A stretch of DNA of 35,084 nucleotides. Source: CAMAVH01 sp964628235. Lineage in GTDB: Bacteria; Pseudomonadota; Alphaproteobacteria; SMXQ01. Both the position numbers and the translations under genes were made by a program. A model generated the notes under the pieces. The model was not told the DNA's origin. It was given only the letters and a program-made list of their open reading frames with translations, and searched no databases. This document shows, one piece after another, positions 10,762 through 19,244 of the stretch; the stretch's first letter is position 1; each line of letters opens with the position of its first letter. The stretch covers positions 1 through 35,084 of the forward strand of contig CAZVLU010000037.1 of assembly GCA_964628235.1 (NCBI GenBank). Reading direction: 5' to 3'.

Positions 10762-10852
10762 TTGAAGTGGCCCGCGCCGGTAGTCTGCAATCCACGCTGG
10801 AGCCCAGGGAAACTTGGGATTATTCCACAATCAAATTGTAGATCAGCCCATC

Positions 10853-11851
10853 ATGGATATTCGCAACGGCTTCCTCGGCACCATCGGCAAGACTCCCCTC
10901 ATCCGGCTACGCAAGGCGTCGGACGATACCGGCTGCGAAATTTACGGTAAGGCCGAATTTCTCAATCCCGGCGGATCGGTGAAAGACCGCGCGGCGCTGT
11001 TCATCATCCGCGATGCCGAAAAACGCGGCCTGCTTAAACCGGGCGGCGTCATCGTCGAAGGCACGGCGGGCAACACCGGCATCGGCTTGGCTCTCGTCGG
11101 CAACGCCCGCGGCTACCGCTCGGTGATCGTCATCCCCGAAACGCAAAGCCAGGAAAAAAAGGATATGCTGCGCCTGTGCGGCGCAGAGTTGATCGAAGTG
11201 CCGGCCGTGCCGTACTCCGATCCGAACAATTACGTGAAATATTCCGGTCGCCTCGCCGCAGAATTGGCGGCCAAGGAGCCGCATGGCGCGGTCTGGGCTA
11301 ATCAATTCGACAATGTCGCCAACCGCATGGCGCATATCGAAGGCACCGGCCCGGAGATTTGGCGGCAGACCGACGGCAAGGTCGACGGCTTCACCTGCGC
11401 CGTCGGCACCGGCGGCACCCTCGCCGGCACCGGCTTGGCATTGAAGGACCGCAGCAAGAAAGTCGTGATCGCTCTTGCCGATCCGATGGGCGCGGCGCTG
11501 TACAATTACTACAAGCACGGCGAGCTGAAGTCCGAAGGCAGCTCGATCACCGAGGGCATCGGCCAGGGCCGCATCACCAAGAACCTCGAAGGAGCGCCGA
11601 TCGACGACGCCTTCCAGGTGACCGACGAAGAAGCCCTGCCCGTCGTGTTCGACCTGCTGAAATATGAGGGCCTGTGCCTCGGCGGCTCGTCGGGCATCAA
11701 TGTCGCCGGCGCCATCAAGCTCGCCAAGAAGATGGGGCCGGGCCATACCATCGTCACCATCCTGTGCGACACCGGCCAGCGCTATCAGTCCAAATTATTT
11801 AATCCGAAATTTCTCCGACAGCGCAACCTTCCCGTGCCGGATTGGCTATAA
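10853..11851 (+). CDS. Cysteine synthase (O-acetylserine sulfhydrylase family)
   Basis: 332 residues from ATG 10853. An in-frame TTG at 10814 would add 13 residues but gives no homology. PLP-dependent fold-type II enzyme forming cysteine from O-acetylserine and sulfide. Landmarks are the PLP lysine K44 in NPGGSVKDRAA, the substrate loop GTAGNTG, the phosphate loop GTGGTLAGT and GGSSGIN. It carries additional residues near the C-terminus (FNPKFLRQRNLPVPDWL), a feature of the alphaproteobacterial/fungal-like branch rather than enteric CysK. The next gene starts 8 bases after the stop, so cysteine synthesis is coupled to sulfurtransfer. Confidence 0.92.
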   Translation: MDIRNGFLGTIGKTPLIRLRKASDDTGCEIYGKAEFLNPGGSVKDRAALFIIRDAEKRGLLKPGGVIVEGTAGNTGIGLALVGNARGYRSVIVIPETQSQEKKDMLRLCGAELIEVPAVPYSDPNNYVKYSGRLAAELAAKEPHGAVWANQFDNVANRMAHIEGTGPEIWRQTDGKVDGFTCAVGTGGTLAGTGLALKDRSKKVVIALADPMGAALYNYYKHGELKSEGSSITEGIGQGRITKNLEGAPIDDAFQVTDEEALPVVFDLLKYEGLCLGGSSGINVAGAIKLAKKMGPGHTIVTILCDTGQRYQSKLFNPKFLRQRNLPVPDWL

Positions 11852-11858
11852 TGGGCCA

Positions 11859-12707
11859 ATGACCGAACAACTGCCCCCTCTCGTCTCGACCGACTGGCTC
11901 GCCGAACGGCTCAGCCGCGACGACCTTAAAATTCTCGACGCCTCTTGGTACATGCCATCCCAACAGCGCGATGCGCGGGCCGAATTCGAGCGTGAACATA
12001 TCGCCTGCGCGCAATTCTTCGATATCGACCAGATAGCTGATCGCTCGTCAAAGCTCCCGCATATGCTGCCCTCAGCGGCCGATTTCGGCGCTGCGGTCGG
12101 CGCCCTCGGTATCGGCAACGAGGATGAAGTGGTGATCTATGACGGCGCCGGCATCTTTTCCGCGCCGCGCGTGTGGTGGACGTTCCGCGCTTTCGGCCAC
12201 AGCCGCGTCGCTGTGCTCGACGGCGGCCTGCCGAAATGGAAGCGCGACCGTTATCCGGTCGCAAGCGATGCCGAAACGCCGAAGCCGAAAAATTTTCGCG
12301 CCAGTTTGCGCCCCAAGATGGTGCGCGACGCCGCAGCCATGCGCGACAACGTCGCCAGCCAGAAAGAGCTGGTGCTCGACGCGCGCAGCGAAGGCCGCTT
12401 CAAGGGCGTCGAACCCGAGCCGCGCCCGGGCCTAAAAGGCGGCCACATTCCGCATAGCCGCAATTTGCCCTTCCAGGCGTTGATCGATCCGGCGAACGGC
12501 ACGATGAAGCCGGTCGACGAGCTGCGTGCGCTGTTCGCCGCGGCCGGCGTCACGCCCAAGCAGCGCGTGGCCGCCAGCTGCGGCTCGGGCCTGACCGCCG
12601 CAATCCTCGCCTTCGGACTGCATTTGACGGGCCGCGACGATGTGGCGATCTACGACGGCTCATGGTCGGAATGGGGCACCCTGCCCGACGCTCCCATAGA
12701 GACATAA
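11859..12707 (+). CDS. sseA: 3-mercaptopyruvate sulfurtransferase (rhodanese family)
   Basis: 282 residues, two tandem rhodanese domains, with the catalytic C241 in CGSGLTA in the second. The CGSGxTA loop is the one typical of mercaptopyruvate rather than thiosulfate sulfurtransferases. The N-terminal domain keeps the ILDASWYMP and HIPHSRNLP-like folds (H196). Reaction: moves the sulfur of 3-mercaptopyruvate to an acceptor such as a thiol or cyanide. It lies between cysteine synthase and cystathionine beta-lyase with gaps of 7 and 4 bases, so it is surely in one operon concerned with cysteine sulfur. Confidence 0.93.
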   Translation: MTEQLPPLVSTDWLAERLSRDDLKILDASWYMPSQQRDARAEFEREHIACAQFFDIDQIADRSSKLPHMLPSAADFGAAVGALGIGNEDEVVIYDGAGIFSAPRVWWTFRAFGHSRVAVLDGGLPKWKRDRYPVASDAETPKPKNFRASLRPKMVRDAAAMRDNVASQKELVLDARSEGRFKGVEPEPRPGLKGGHIPHSRNLPFQALIDPANGTMKPVDELRALFAAAGVTPKQRVAASCGSGLTAAILAFGLHLTGRDDVAIYDGSWSEWGTLPDAPIET

Positions 12708-12711
12708 TCTC

Positions 12712-13911
12712 ATGGCCAAAAAAAATGCCGGCGCGCCATTCAAGCCGGACACGTTGCTCACCACGCTCGGGCGCGATCCCGCCGCCCATTTCGGCATCGT
12801 CAATCCGCCGGTCTATCACGCGTCGACCGTCACCTTCCCGACCGTCGCCGAGATGGAGGCGATCGGCAAGCAGCCGTTCGACGCCGTCTATTACGGCCGC
12901 CACGGCACGCCGACGACCTTCGCCCTGCAAGACGCTATGGCCGAGCTCGACGGCGGCCAAGGCCGTCGCGGCATCGCCTGCGGCTCGGGCGTCGCGGCGC
13001 TCAATGCCGCCATCGCCGCCTTCGTCGAAACCGGTGACCATCTGCTCGTCACCGACTCGGCCTATGAGCCGACGCGCCGCTTCTGCGATCAGTTCCTAAA
13101 AAAATTCGGCGTCGAAACGACCTATTACGACCCGATGATCGGCGCCGGCATCACAGCCCTGCTGCGGCCCAACACCAAAGCGGTGGTGGTCGAAGCACCC
13201 GGCTCGCTGACCTTCGAAGTGCAGGACATCCCCGCCATCGCCGATGCCGCGCACAAGATCGGCGCAGCGGTCATCATGGACAACAGTTGGGCGACGCCGC
13301 TGCTCTACAAGGCGTTCGACCATGGCGTCGACGTCTCGGTCTATTCCGCGACGAAATATATCGTCGGCCATTCCGACGCCATGATGGGCGTCATCGTCGC
13401 CTCGCCGGAGACTTTCCTGAAGGTGCGCAAGAGCGTCGCCATGTTCGGCGCGGCCCCCGGGCCCGACGACTGCTATCTGGCGCTGCGCGGGCTGCGCACG
13501 CTCGGCGTGCGTCTGGAGCGCCACGACAAGAGCGCGATGAAAATCGCCGAATGGCTCAAGGGCCGGCCCGAAGTGGCGAAAATTTTGCACCCCGCCTTCC
13601 CCGACTGCCCGGGCCACGACATATGGAAGCGCGATTTCACCGGCGCGTCGGGCCTGTTCTCGATCATCCTCAAGCCGGCCTCGAAAGCGGCGCTCACCGC
13701 CATGCTCGACGGCATGCGCCTCTTCGCCATGGGCTATAGCTGGGGCGGCTACGAAAGCTTGATCATTCCGGCCAATCCGGTAGCGATCCGCAGCGCCGTG
13801 CCCTGGACCGCCGAAGGGCCGCTGCTGCGTCTGCATGTCGGCCTCGAAGATGTCGGCGACCTGATCGACGATCTGACCGACGGCTTCAAGCGGCTTGCCG
13901 CCCATTCTTAA
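12712..13911 (+). CDS. metC: Cystathionine beta-lyase
   Basis: 399 residues, Cys/Met-metabolism PLP family. The PLP lysine is K215 in YSATKYIVGHSD, preceded by DNSWATPLLYKAFDHGVD. YYGRHGTPT (60-68) forms the neighbouring-subunit cofactor site. The C-terminal SWGGYESLI motif (Trp rather than the Ser/Phe of gamma-synthases) supports beta-lyase, which cleaves cystathionine to homocysteine, pyruvate and ammonia. It starts 4 bases after the sulfurtransferase stop. A cystathionine gamma-lyase assignment is less likely. Confidence 0.92.
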   Translation: MAKKNAGAPFKPDTLLTTLGRDPAAHFGIVNPPVYHASTVTFPTVAEMEAIGKQPFDAVYYGRHGTPTTFALQDAMAELDGGQGRRGIACGSGVAALNAAIAAFVETGDHLLVTDSAYEPTRRFCDQFLKKFGVETTYYDPMIGAGITALLRPNTKAVVVEAPGSLTFEVQDIPAIADAAHKIGAAVIMDNSWATPLLYKAFDHGVDVSVYSATKYIVGHSDAMMGVIVASPETFLKVRKSVAMFGAAPGPDDCYLALRGLRTLGVRLERHDKSAMKIAEWLKGRPEVAKILHPAFPDCPGHDIWKRDFTGASGLFSIILKPASKAALTAMLDGMRLFAMGYSWGGYESLIIPANPVAIRSAVPWTAEGPLLRLHVGLEDVGDLIDDLTDGFKRLAAHS

Positions 13912-13923
13912 GGTAGAGCGCTC

Positions 13924-14727
13924 ATGAGCGGCGTCGGCGACAAGCTGCGGCACTATGAGGGCGTCGCCAAGGTCTATGACGAATTCCGCCCGACCTACCC
14001 CGCCGCCTTCCTCACGCGCCTCGCCGATGCTTTGGCCGTCGAACCGACCCCCGAATTGAAGAACGGCGCCGGTACGGTCTACGACATCGGCGCCGGCACC
14101 GGCATCTTCACCCGCCAACTGCGCGCCCTGCTGCCCGCCACGATGCCGATCATCGGCGTCGAGCCGGCGAGCGACATGTGCGCCCATGCGGCGGAGAGCG
14201 CGGCCGATCTGCCGAACATTTCTTTCATCAGTGGCGCTGCCGAACATCTGCCTGCCGAGGACGGCGCCGGACGCGCCATCTTGGCCGCCACTGCCGCGCA
14301 CTGGTTCGCGCGCGGGCAATTCTACAATGAGGCGGCGCGCGTGCTGCGCCCCGGCGGCGTGCTCGCCATCGTGCAATATTTCCGCGACAAGGACCGCTCG
14401 CCCATCGTGCAGGACTTCCTCGCCTTCCTGCTCGACAACCAGGCGCGCCGTCCGCCGAAGCGGCCCGACTACATCGCCGAGCTGGAAGCGCGTCCCGAAT
14501 TCGGCGCGGTCGAACAAGTCACAGATGTGCAGGAGCTGCCGCTCAGCTTCGCGCAATTCGTCGGCCTCGCGCTCTCCTCGCCGACGACGCGCGATATCGT
14601 CGACCGGCTCGGCCAGGACAAGGTCGAGGATGCGCTGTACGCCATCGCCCGCAAACATGCGGTCGGCGAAGACCGCCTAGCCTACGGCGTCGTCTTTCAG
14701 TATTTCCTGACGCGGCGCGTCAGCTAG
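13924..14727 (+). CDS. Class I SAM-dependent methyltransferase
   Basis: 267 residues. Rossmann motif I is VYDIGAGTGIF (52-62), with the acidic loop GVEPASDM after strand 2 and the post-motif RPGGVLAIVQYF. The N-terminal YEGVAKVYDEFRPTYP resembles the UbiE/Methyltransf_11 group. A ribosome site aaggtagag precedes the ATG, and the gene starts 12 bases after metC, so it is probably the last gene of the sulfur operon. Substrate unknown. The location next to methionine-related genes is suggestive but not proof of a link. Confidence 0.88.
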   Translation: MSGVGDKLRHYEGVAKVYDEFRPTYPAAFLTRLADALAVEPTPELKNGAGTVYDIGAGTGIFTRQLRALLPATMPIIGVEPASDMCAHAAESAADLPNISFISGAAEHLPAEDGAGRAILAATAAHWFARGQFYNEAARVLRPGGVLAIVQYFRDKDRSPIVQDFLAFLLDNQARRPPKRPDYIAELEARPEFGAVEQVTDVQELPLSFAQFVGLALSSPTTRDIVDRLGQDKVEDALYAIARKHAVGEDRLAYGVVFQYFLTRRVS

Positions 14728-14747
14728 CGTTGCGACGTGCTTCGTTA

Positions 14748-15542
14748 CTAAGCGTGCTGCGCGCGCCGGGGCCAAGCCGCCACCGCGACGAACATCGCCG
14801 TCGCCGTCAGCACGATGGCCGCGCCCGAGGGCAAATCCCAGAGATAAGACTCGACCATGCCGCCGCCGACCGCGATGACCCCAATCAGCGCGGCGAGCGC
14901 CGCCATCTGCTCAGGCGTTCTGGACAAGCGGCGCGCCGCCGCCGCCGGAATCACCAGCAGCGAGGTGATCAGCAGGATGCCGACGATCTTGAGCGACACG
15001 GCGACTACCACGGCGAGCAGCAGCATGAAGAGAAAGCGCGCCAATAGCGTGTTGACGCCTTCGACCCGCGCCATTTCCTCATGCACCGTCATGGCGAGCA
15101 GCGGCCGCCACAGCCAGAGCAGCACGGCCATGCAGACGGCGCCGCCGCCGTAGATCCAATAAAGGTCGGTTTCGGTGACAGAGAGGATATCGCCGAACAG
15201 CAACGACAACAGATCGGTGCGCAGCGTATCGAGGAAGGCCAGGAAAACGATGCCGGCGGCGAGCGTCGCGTGGGCCAGCACGCCGAGCAGCGTGTCGGTC
15301 GCCAGGGTCTTGCGCTTCTCGGCCAGATAAAGCGCGCCGGCCAACGCCACCGAGACGATGAACATGCCGAGCGTCATGTCGAAATGCAGGGCGTAACCGA
15401 GCGCCACGCCGAGGATGGCCGAATGGGCCAGCGTCGAGCCGAAGAACGACATGCGCCGCCACACCACGAAGGCGCCGAGCGGGCCGCAGATCAGCGCCAC
15501 GCCGAAGCCGGCGATGAGCGCGCGGATCAGGAAATCATCCAT
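14748..15542 (-). CDS. znuB: Zinc ABC transporter permease ZnuB
   Basis: 264 residues from ATG 15542, which overlaps the znuC stop (atggatga). Several hydrophobic helices belong to the ABC-3 metal permease family: MDDFLIRALIAGFGVALICGP start, then FGSTLAHSAILGVALGY and GILLITSLLVIPAAAARRL. It imports zinc together with ZnuC; the periplasmic ZnuA partner is not adjacent. The open frame continues upstream through znuC without homology, so the later start is used. Co-transcribed with zur and znuC. Confidence 0.95.
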   Translation of the reverse strand: MDDFLIRALIAGFGVALICGPLGAFVVWRRMSFFGSTLAHSAILGVALGYALHFDMTLGMFIVSVALAGALYLAEKRKTLATDTLLGVLAHATLAAGIVFLAFLDTLRTDLLSLLFGDILSVTETDLYWIYGGGAVCMAVLLWLWRPLLAMTVHEEMARVEGVNTLLARFLFMLLLAVVVAVSLKIVGILLITSLLVIPAAAARRLSRTPEQMAALAALIGVIAVGGGMVESYLWDLPSGAAIVLTATAMFVAVAAWPRRAQHA

Positions 15543-16326
15543 GGGAATGGCCATGATGGTCATGATCATGTTGAACCTTGCCGTCGGCAGCGACGACATG
15601 GCCGGCGGCGTCGTGAGCATGATCGTGCGCGTGGGTGTAGACGGCGAGACTGGGCGCGATGGTCGGGCCGAACATGGCGAAATATTCCGGATGACGGCCG
15701 ACCGTCTCCGGCGTGCCGGCGCAGCAGACATGCTGGTTCAGGCAGATCACCTCGTCAGTCGCGGCCATCACGAGATGCAGATCGTGCGACACCATCAGCA
15801 CGCCGCAGCGATGGGTCTGACGCAGCTTGCCGATCAGATCGTACAGCTCCGCTTGGCCGGTGACGTCGACGCTGCGCACCGGCTCGTCGAGCACCAACAG
15901 ATCGGGATCGCGCAAGAGTGCCCGCGCCAGCAGCACGCGCTGGAATTCGCCGCCCGACAGCACTTGCATGGCCTGGTCGATGACATAGGCCGCGCCGACC
16001 TCGTCGAGAGTCGTCTCGATGCGCGTCGCGTCCTTAACGCCCGAAAGCTGCAAGAAGCGCCGCACCGTCATCGGCAGGTCGCGGTCGATCGTCAGCGATT
16101 GCGGCATATAGCCGATGCGCAAATCGGCGCGGCGTTCGACACGGCCGCGCGTCGGCGCGGCGAGTCCGAGCAGGATGCGCACAAGGGTGGATTTTCCCGC
16201 GCCGTTGGGGCCGATCAGCGTGACGACGCGACCGGGCTGCACCGCCAGGCTGACGTCATGCAGCACCTCGCGGCCGGCGAACTCGACGCAAATATTATGC
16301 GCGGCGACGAGCGGCGGCACGCTCAT
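15535..16326 (-). CDS. znuC: Zinc ABC transporter ATPase ZnuC
   Basis: 263 residues from ATG 16326, overlapping the zur stop (ATGA). Walker A is GPNGAGKS (39-46), signature LSGGE (123-127), Walker B LLVLDEP (143-149) and the H-loop is SHD. The last 33 residues are rich in histidine (THAHDHAHD, then HDHDHHGHSHG), which is common in zinc importer ATPases and probably buffers or senses zinc. In operon with zur upstream and znuB downstream. Confidence 0.96.
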   Translation of the reverse strand: MSVPPLVAAHNICVEFAGREVLHDVSLAVQPGRVVTLIGPNGAGKSTLVRILLGLAAPTRGRVERRADLRIGYMPQSLTIDRDLPMTVRRFLQLSGVKDATRIETTLDEVGAAYVIDQAMQVLSGGEFQRVLLARALLRDPDLLVLDEPVRSVDVTGQAELYDLIGKLRQTHRCGVLMVSHDLHLVMAATDEVICLNQHVCCAGTPETVGRHPEYFAMFGPTIAPSLAVYTHAHDHAHDAAGHVVAADGKVQHDHDHHGHSHG

Positions 16327-16835
16327 TGCGCGGCTTGGCTGCAATCGCGGCACACGCCGGACACTTCCACGGTCTGGCTATCGGGCGCGAAGCCGAGTCC
16401 GCGCGTCACGCCGGCGATGGCGGCGTCGATGGCCGGATTGTCGATCTCGGCCACCGTGCCGCAGCGCTTGCAGATGAGATATTGCATGGCGTGCGTGTCG
16501 GCGGGATGGCTGCAGCCGATATAGGCGTTGAGCGAAGCGATGCGGTGGATCAGCCCTTGCTCGAGCAAGAAATCGAGCGCCCGATAGACCGTCGGCGGCA
16601 TGGCGTTGCGTCCCTCGCCGCGCAACAGATCCATGACGGCATAGGCGCCGATCGGCGCGTGCGAGCCCCAGATCAATTCGAGCACGCGCTTGCGCAATTC
16701 CGTCAGGCGCACGTCGCGGTCGGTGCAGAGCCGCTCGGCCTCGGCCAGCGCGTCGGCGACGCAGCGGTGATGGTCATGGCCGCGCCCCAAGGCGGGCGGC
16801 AGATCGGACGAGGCTGTCGGACGGCGCGGCGCCAT
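16323..16835 (-). CDS. zur: Zinc uptake regulator Zur (Fur family)
   Basis: 170 residues. Fur-family layout: N-terminal winged helix with the recognition segment PPTVYRALDFLLEQGLIHRI (about 80-99), then a metal-binding dimer domain. Two CxxC pairs, C122/C125 and C162/C165, form the structural zinc site. HDHH near the N-terminus is another potential metal site. Placement in front of znuC and znuB and the palindrome at 16898-16912 identify it as Zur rather than Fur. Expected to repress its own operon when zinc is plentiful. Confidence 0.95.
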   Translation of the reverse strand: MAPRRPTASSDLPPALGRGHDHHRCVADALAEAERLCTDRDVRLTELRKRVLELIWGSHAPIGAYAVMDLLRGEGRNAMPPTVYRALDFLLEQGLIHRIASLNAYIGCSHPADTHAMQYLICKRCGTVAEIDNPAIDAAIAGVTRGLGFAPDSQTVEVSGVCRDCSQAAQ

Positions 16836-16897
16836 GGGCGCTCCAAAATCGGGTCGTGACGCGAAATGGCCTTGCGAATCAGGCGACTCGTCACATT

Positions 16898-16912
16898 TGT
16901 TATATTATAACA
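16898..16912. promoter_or_regulatory. Zur operator (Zur box)
   Basis: Perfect palindrome TGTTATATTATAACA. It matches the alphaproteobacterial Zur motif (core GTTATANTATAAC). It lies about 63 bases before the zur start on one side and about 75 bases before the hisI start on the other, so it can control both divergent transcripts. Expected role: zinc-bound Zur represses. Confidence 0.85.
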
Positions 16913-16987
16913 CTGTTGACGCGCCGCCTGTCAATGTTGACTCTGTTCTCAGTCGATACGACGCGCCTCCCAGACGGAAAGCCAACC

Positions 16988-17434
16988 ATGACCACCGCCT
17001 CACCCACGCCAGCGGGCGCGCCCGCTTTGCCCGCCACGCCAGAAGCTATCGCCGAGATCGTCGGCGGCATGGCGTTCGACGCCAACGGCTTGGTCGCCGC
17101 CATCGCTCAGCAAGCCGGTAGCGGCGAAGTGCTGATGCTCGCCTGGATGAACCGCGAAGCGGTCGAGGCGACGCTGAGCACTGGCTACGCGCATTACTAT
17201 TCGCGCTCGCGCCAGAAGCAGTGGAGAAAGGGCGAAAGCTCCGGCCAAGTGCAAAAGCTGATCGACTTCCGCCTCGACTGCGATGGCGACGCGGTGCTGA
17301 TGCTGGTCGAACAGACCGGCGTCGCTTGTCACACCGGCCGGCACAACTGCTTCTTCCGCGCGCCGCGCGCGCTCGGCGGCCTGACCGAAATCGCCAAGGT
17401 CGAGGTCGACCCCAGCAAGCTTTACGGCGGTTGA
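16988..17434 (+). CDS. hisI: Phosphoribosyl-AMP cyclohydrolase
   Basis: 148 residues from ATG 16988; alternative in-frame starts lie at 16934 and 16856 but give no homology. Third step of histidine synthesis, opening the purine ring of phosphoribosyl-AMP. Landmarks are the LMLAWMNREAVE block (49-60), YYSRSRQKQWRKGESSG and the metal residues D97, C98, D99. C114 (VACHTGRHNC) and C121 complete the zinc cysteines, so the zinc site is intact. It sits divergent from zur, away from other his genes, and has the Zur box in its leader. Stop is 6 bases before the next gene. Confidence 0.95.
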   Translation: MTTASPTPAGAPALPATPEAIAEIVGGMAFDANGLVAAIAQQAGSGEVLMLAWMNREAVEATLSTGYAHYYSRSRQKQWRKGESSGQVQKLIDFRLDCDGDAVLMLVEQTGVACHTGRHNCFFRAPRALGGLTEIAKVEVDPSKLYGG

Positions 17435-17440
17435 GTCTTT

Positions 17441-18370
17441 ATGATCGTCATCAAGGCCCATAGCAAAGAGCGGATGCAAAGCTGGTTCGACATCTTCGCG
17501 CGCGAAATGCCGGACACCGAGGTCGTGTTGTGGCCGCATTATGGCGATCCCAAGAATGTCGAGTTCGTCATCGCCTCGGAATTGCCAGCCGGCGAGTTCG
17601 CCAAATTTCCGAATTTGAAGTTCGTCGCCTCGATGGCGGTCGGCGTCGAGCGTCTGCTTGGCGACAAGACCATGCCGGCGCATCTGCCGATCGTGCGCAG
17701 CGTCAATCCGGCGCGCGGCGACACCATGACCGAATATGTCGTGCTGCATACGCTGCGCTATGTTCGGCGCCTCGCGGAGTACCAAGCGCATCAGGCGGAG
17801 CAGCGCTGGGAACGGCTGGCCGACCATGCCGCCGCGGAGACCGGCGTCGGCGTCATGGGGCTCGGCAATCTCGGATTGATCGCGGCGGAACGTCTGCGCC
17901 TGTTCGGTTTCCCGGTCGCCGGCTGGGTGCGCAACCCGCGCGCGATCGACGGCATCGAGACCTTCGTCGGCAAAGCGCAGTTCTATGATTTCCTCGCCCG
18001 CAGCAACATCGTCGTCTGCCTCTTGCCGTTGACGCCGGAGACGCGCGACCTCTTGGACGCTCGCGCCTTCGCAGCCATGCCGCGCGGCAGTTATTTGATC
18101 AATGCCGGCCGCGGCGAGCAGATCGTCGACGAGGACCTGCTGGCCGCGCTCGAGTCGGGCCAGCTGGCCGGCGCGACGCTCGATGTCTTTCGCGCCGAGC
18201 CCCTGCCCGCCGATCACCCGTTCTGGGGTCACCCGAAGATCACTGTAACGCCGCATAATGCCGCCGCGACGCGCCAGGCCCACGGCGCCGACATCGTGAT
18301 CGAAAACATCCGCCGGGCGCGCGCCGGCCAGCCCCTCGTGAATGTGGTGGATAAGTCCGCCGGCTATTAG
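17441..18370 (+). CDS. 2-hydroxyacid dehydrogenase, GhrA-like
   Basis: 309 residues. NAD(P) motif GVMGLGNLG (137-145). Catalytic arginine R224 (NAGRG), glutamate E253 (RAEPLP) and histidine H272 (TPHNAA) are all in place. The N-terminal segment and absence of a lid extension match the GhrA glyoxylate/hydroxypyruvate reductase A group. It starts 6 bases after hisI, so the pair is probably co-transcribed. The actual substrate is inferred from the family, so the gene symbol is left blank. Confidence 0.88.
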   Translation: MIVIKAHSKERMQSWFDIFAREMPDTEVVLWPHYGDPKNVEFVIASELPAGEFAKFPNLKFVASMAVGVERLLGDKTMPAHLPIVRSVNPARGDTMTEYVVLHTLRYVRRLAEYQAHQAEQRWERLADHAAAETGVGVMGLGNLGLIAAERLRLFGFPVAGWVRNPRAIDGIETFVGKAQFYDFLARSNIVVCLLPLTPETRDLLDARAFAAMPRGSYLINAGRGEQIVDEDLLAALESGQLAGATLDVFRAEPLPADHPFWGHPKITVTPHNAAATRQAHGADIVIENIRRARAGQPLVNVVDKSAGY

Positions 18371-18450
18371 GATGTCACCCCGCTGCCGCTGTTTTGTCAT
18401 GTACGCCGAGTATTGTGACTAGACAACAGACCGGGGTCATCCGTATCGTC

Positions 18451-19206
18451 ATGCTCGCGCCTTTGATCGCCGCCCATCGTGGCGGTGCCGGCCTCTGGCC
18501 GGAAAACAGTCTCACAGCTTTCCGTAACGCGATTTGCCTGCCGGTCGATCTTATCGAACTGGACGTGCACCGCTGCAAAGATGGGCTCCTTGTCGTTCAT
18601 CACGATGCCACGCTCGACCGTATGACCGATGGCAAAGGACCGCTCGCCGACAAGACCTGGGACGAATTGTGCAGCATCACGGTGAACGACACCGACGGCG
18701 AGCCGCTACCGCTGCTCGAAGAAGTCATTTCACTCGTTGCGCCGACTGGAATCGACCTGCGCTTGGAGTTCAAGACCCGTATCGACGGCAGCCGCTATCA
18801 CGGCATTGAAGCCGAAGCCATCGCCATGCTGCGCGAAGCCGACATGCTGCAACGGACGATCATCACCTCGTTCCAATGGGATACCTTGGAAACCGCGCTG
18901 TCGCTCGCGTCAGTCCGGGGCGCCGTCGCGCTGTTGCGCAAGAGCGCCGTCGCCGCGGCGGAAGACTACGAGGCGACGCTCGCCTTGGTGCGCGCCAAGG
19001 CGCTGCCGGAGATCGGGCTGCCCGCCGCCCTGATGACGGCCGACAGATTCGCGCAGGCGCGCGACATGGGCCTGCGCGCCGGCGCGTTCGGCGTCAACAC
19101 GCAAGAGCGCATCGCTGCCGCCTTCGATCTCGGCGCGACCGCCTTCACCACCGACCGCCCAGACTGGGCCCTCGCCGAAAAAGAGCGCCGTTTGCAGGCG
19201 GCGTAA
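18451..19206 (+). CDS. Glycerophosphodiester phosphodiesterase (cytoplasmic type)
   Basis: 251 residues from ATG 18451; an upstream TTG at 18394 adds 19 unconserved residues. GDPD family (PI-PLC-like TIM barrel): AHRGG (8-12), E18 N19 in PENS, E36 and D38 in ELDVH, H51 in VHHDATLDR. These supply the metal ligands and catalytic histidines. No signal peptide, so cytoplasmic. Hydrolyses glycerophosphodiesters to glycerol-3-phosphate and alcohol. Convergent with the ABC operon, with 36 bases between the stop codons; a second paralogue lies inside that operon at 21073. Confidence 0.9.
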   Translation: MLAPLIAAHRGGAGLWPENSLTAFRNAICLPVDLIELDVHRCKDGLLVVHHDATLDRMTDGKGPLADKTWDELCSITVNDTDGEPLPLLEEVISLVAPTGIDLRLEFKTRIDGSRYHGIEAEAIAMLREADMLQRTIITSFQWDTLETALSLASVRGAVALLRKSAVAAAEDYEATLALVRAKALPEIGLPAALMTADRFAQARDMGLRAGAFGVNTQERIAAAFDLGATAFTTDRPDWALAEKERRLQAA

Positions 19207-19229
19207 CAGCAGCAGTCAACGTCTCCCCC

Positions 19230-19244
19230 GACCGCGCAGCGGTC
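19230..19244. terminator. Short hairpin at the convergent gene ends
   Basis: GACCGC-GCA-GCGGTC, a perfect 6-base stem overlapping the permease stop codon. No T run follows, so at most a weak terminator or RNA end-protecting stem. Confidence 0.4.

Noticed and set aside
13096..14658. 520-codon minus-strand open frame across metC and the methyltransferase
   Set aside because: Antisense shadow of two solid genes, no recognisable domain.
15543..15731. Extended N-terminus for ZnuB inside znuC
   Set aside because: Sequence has no permease character; the ATG overlapping the znuC stop gives the canonical start.
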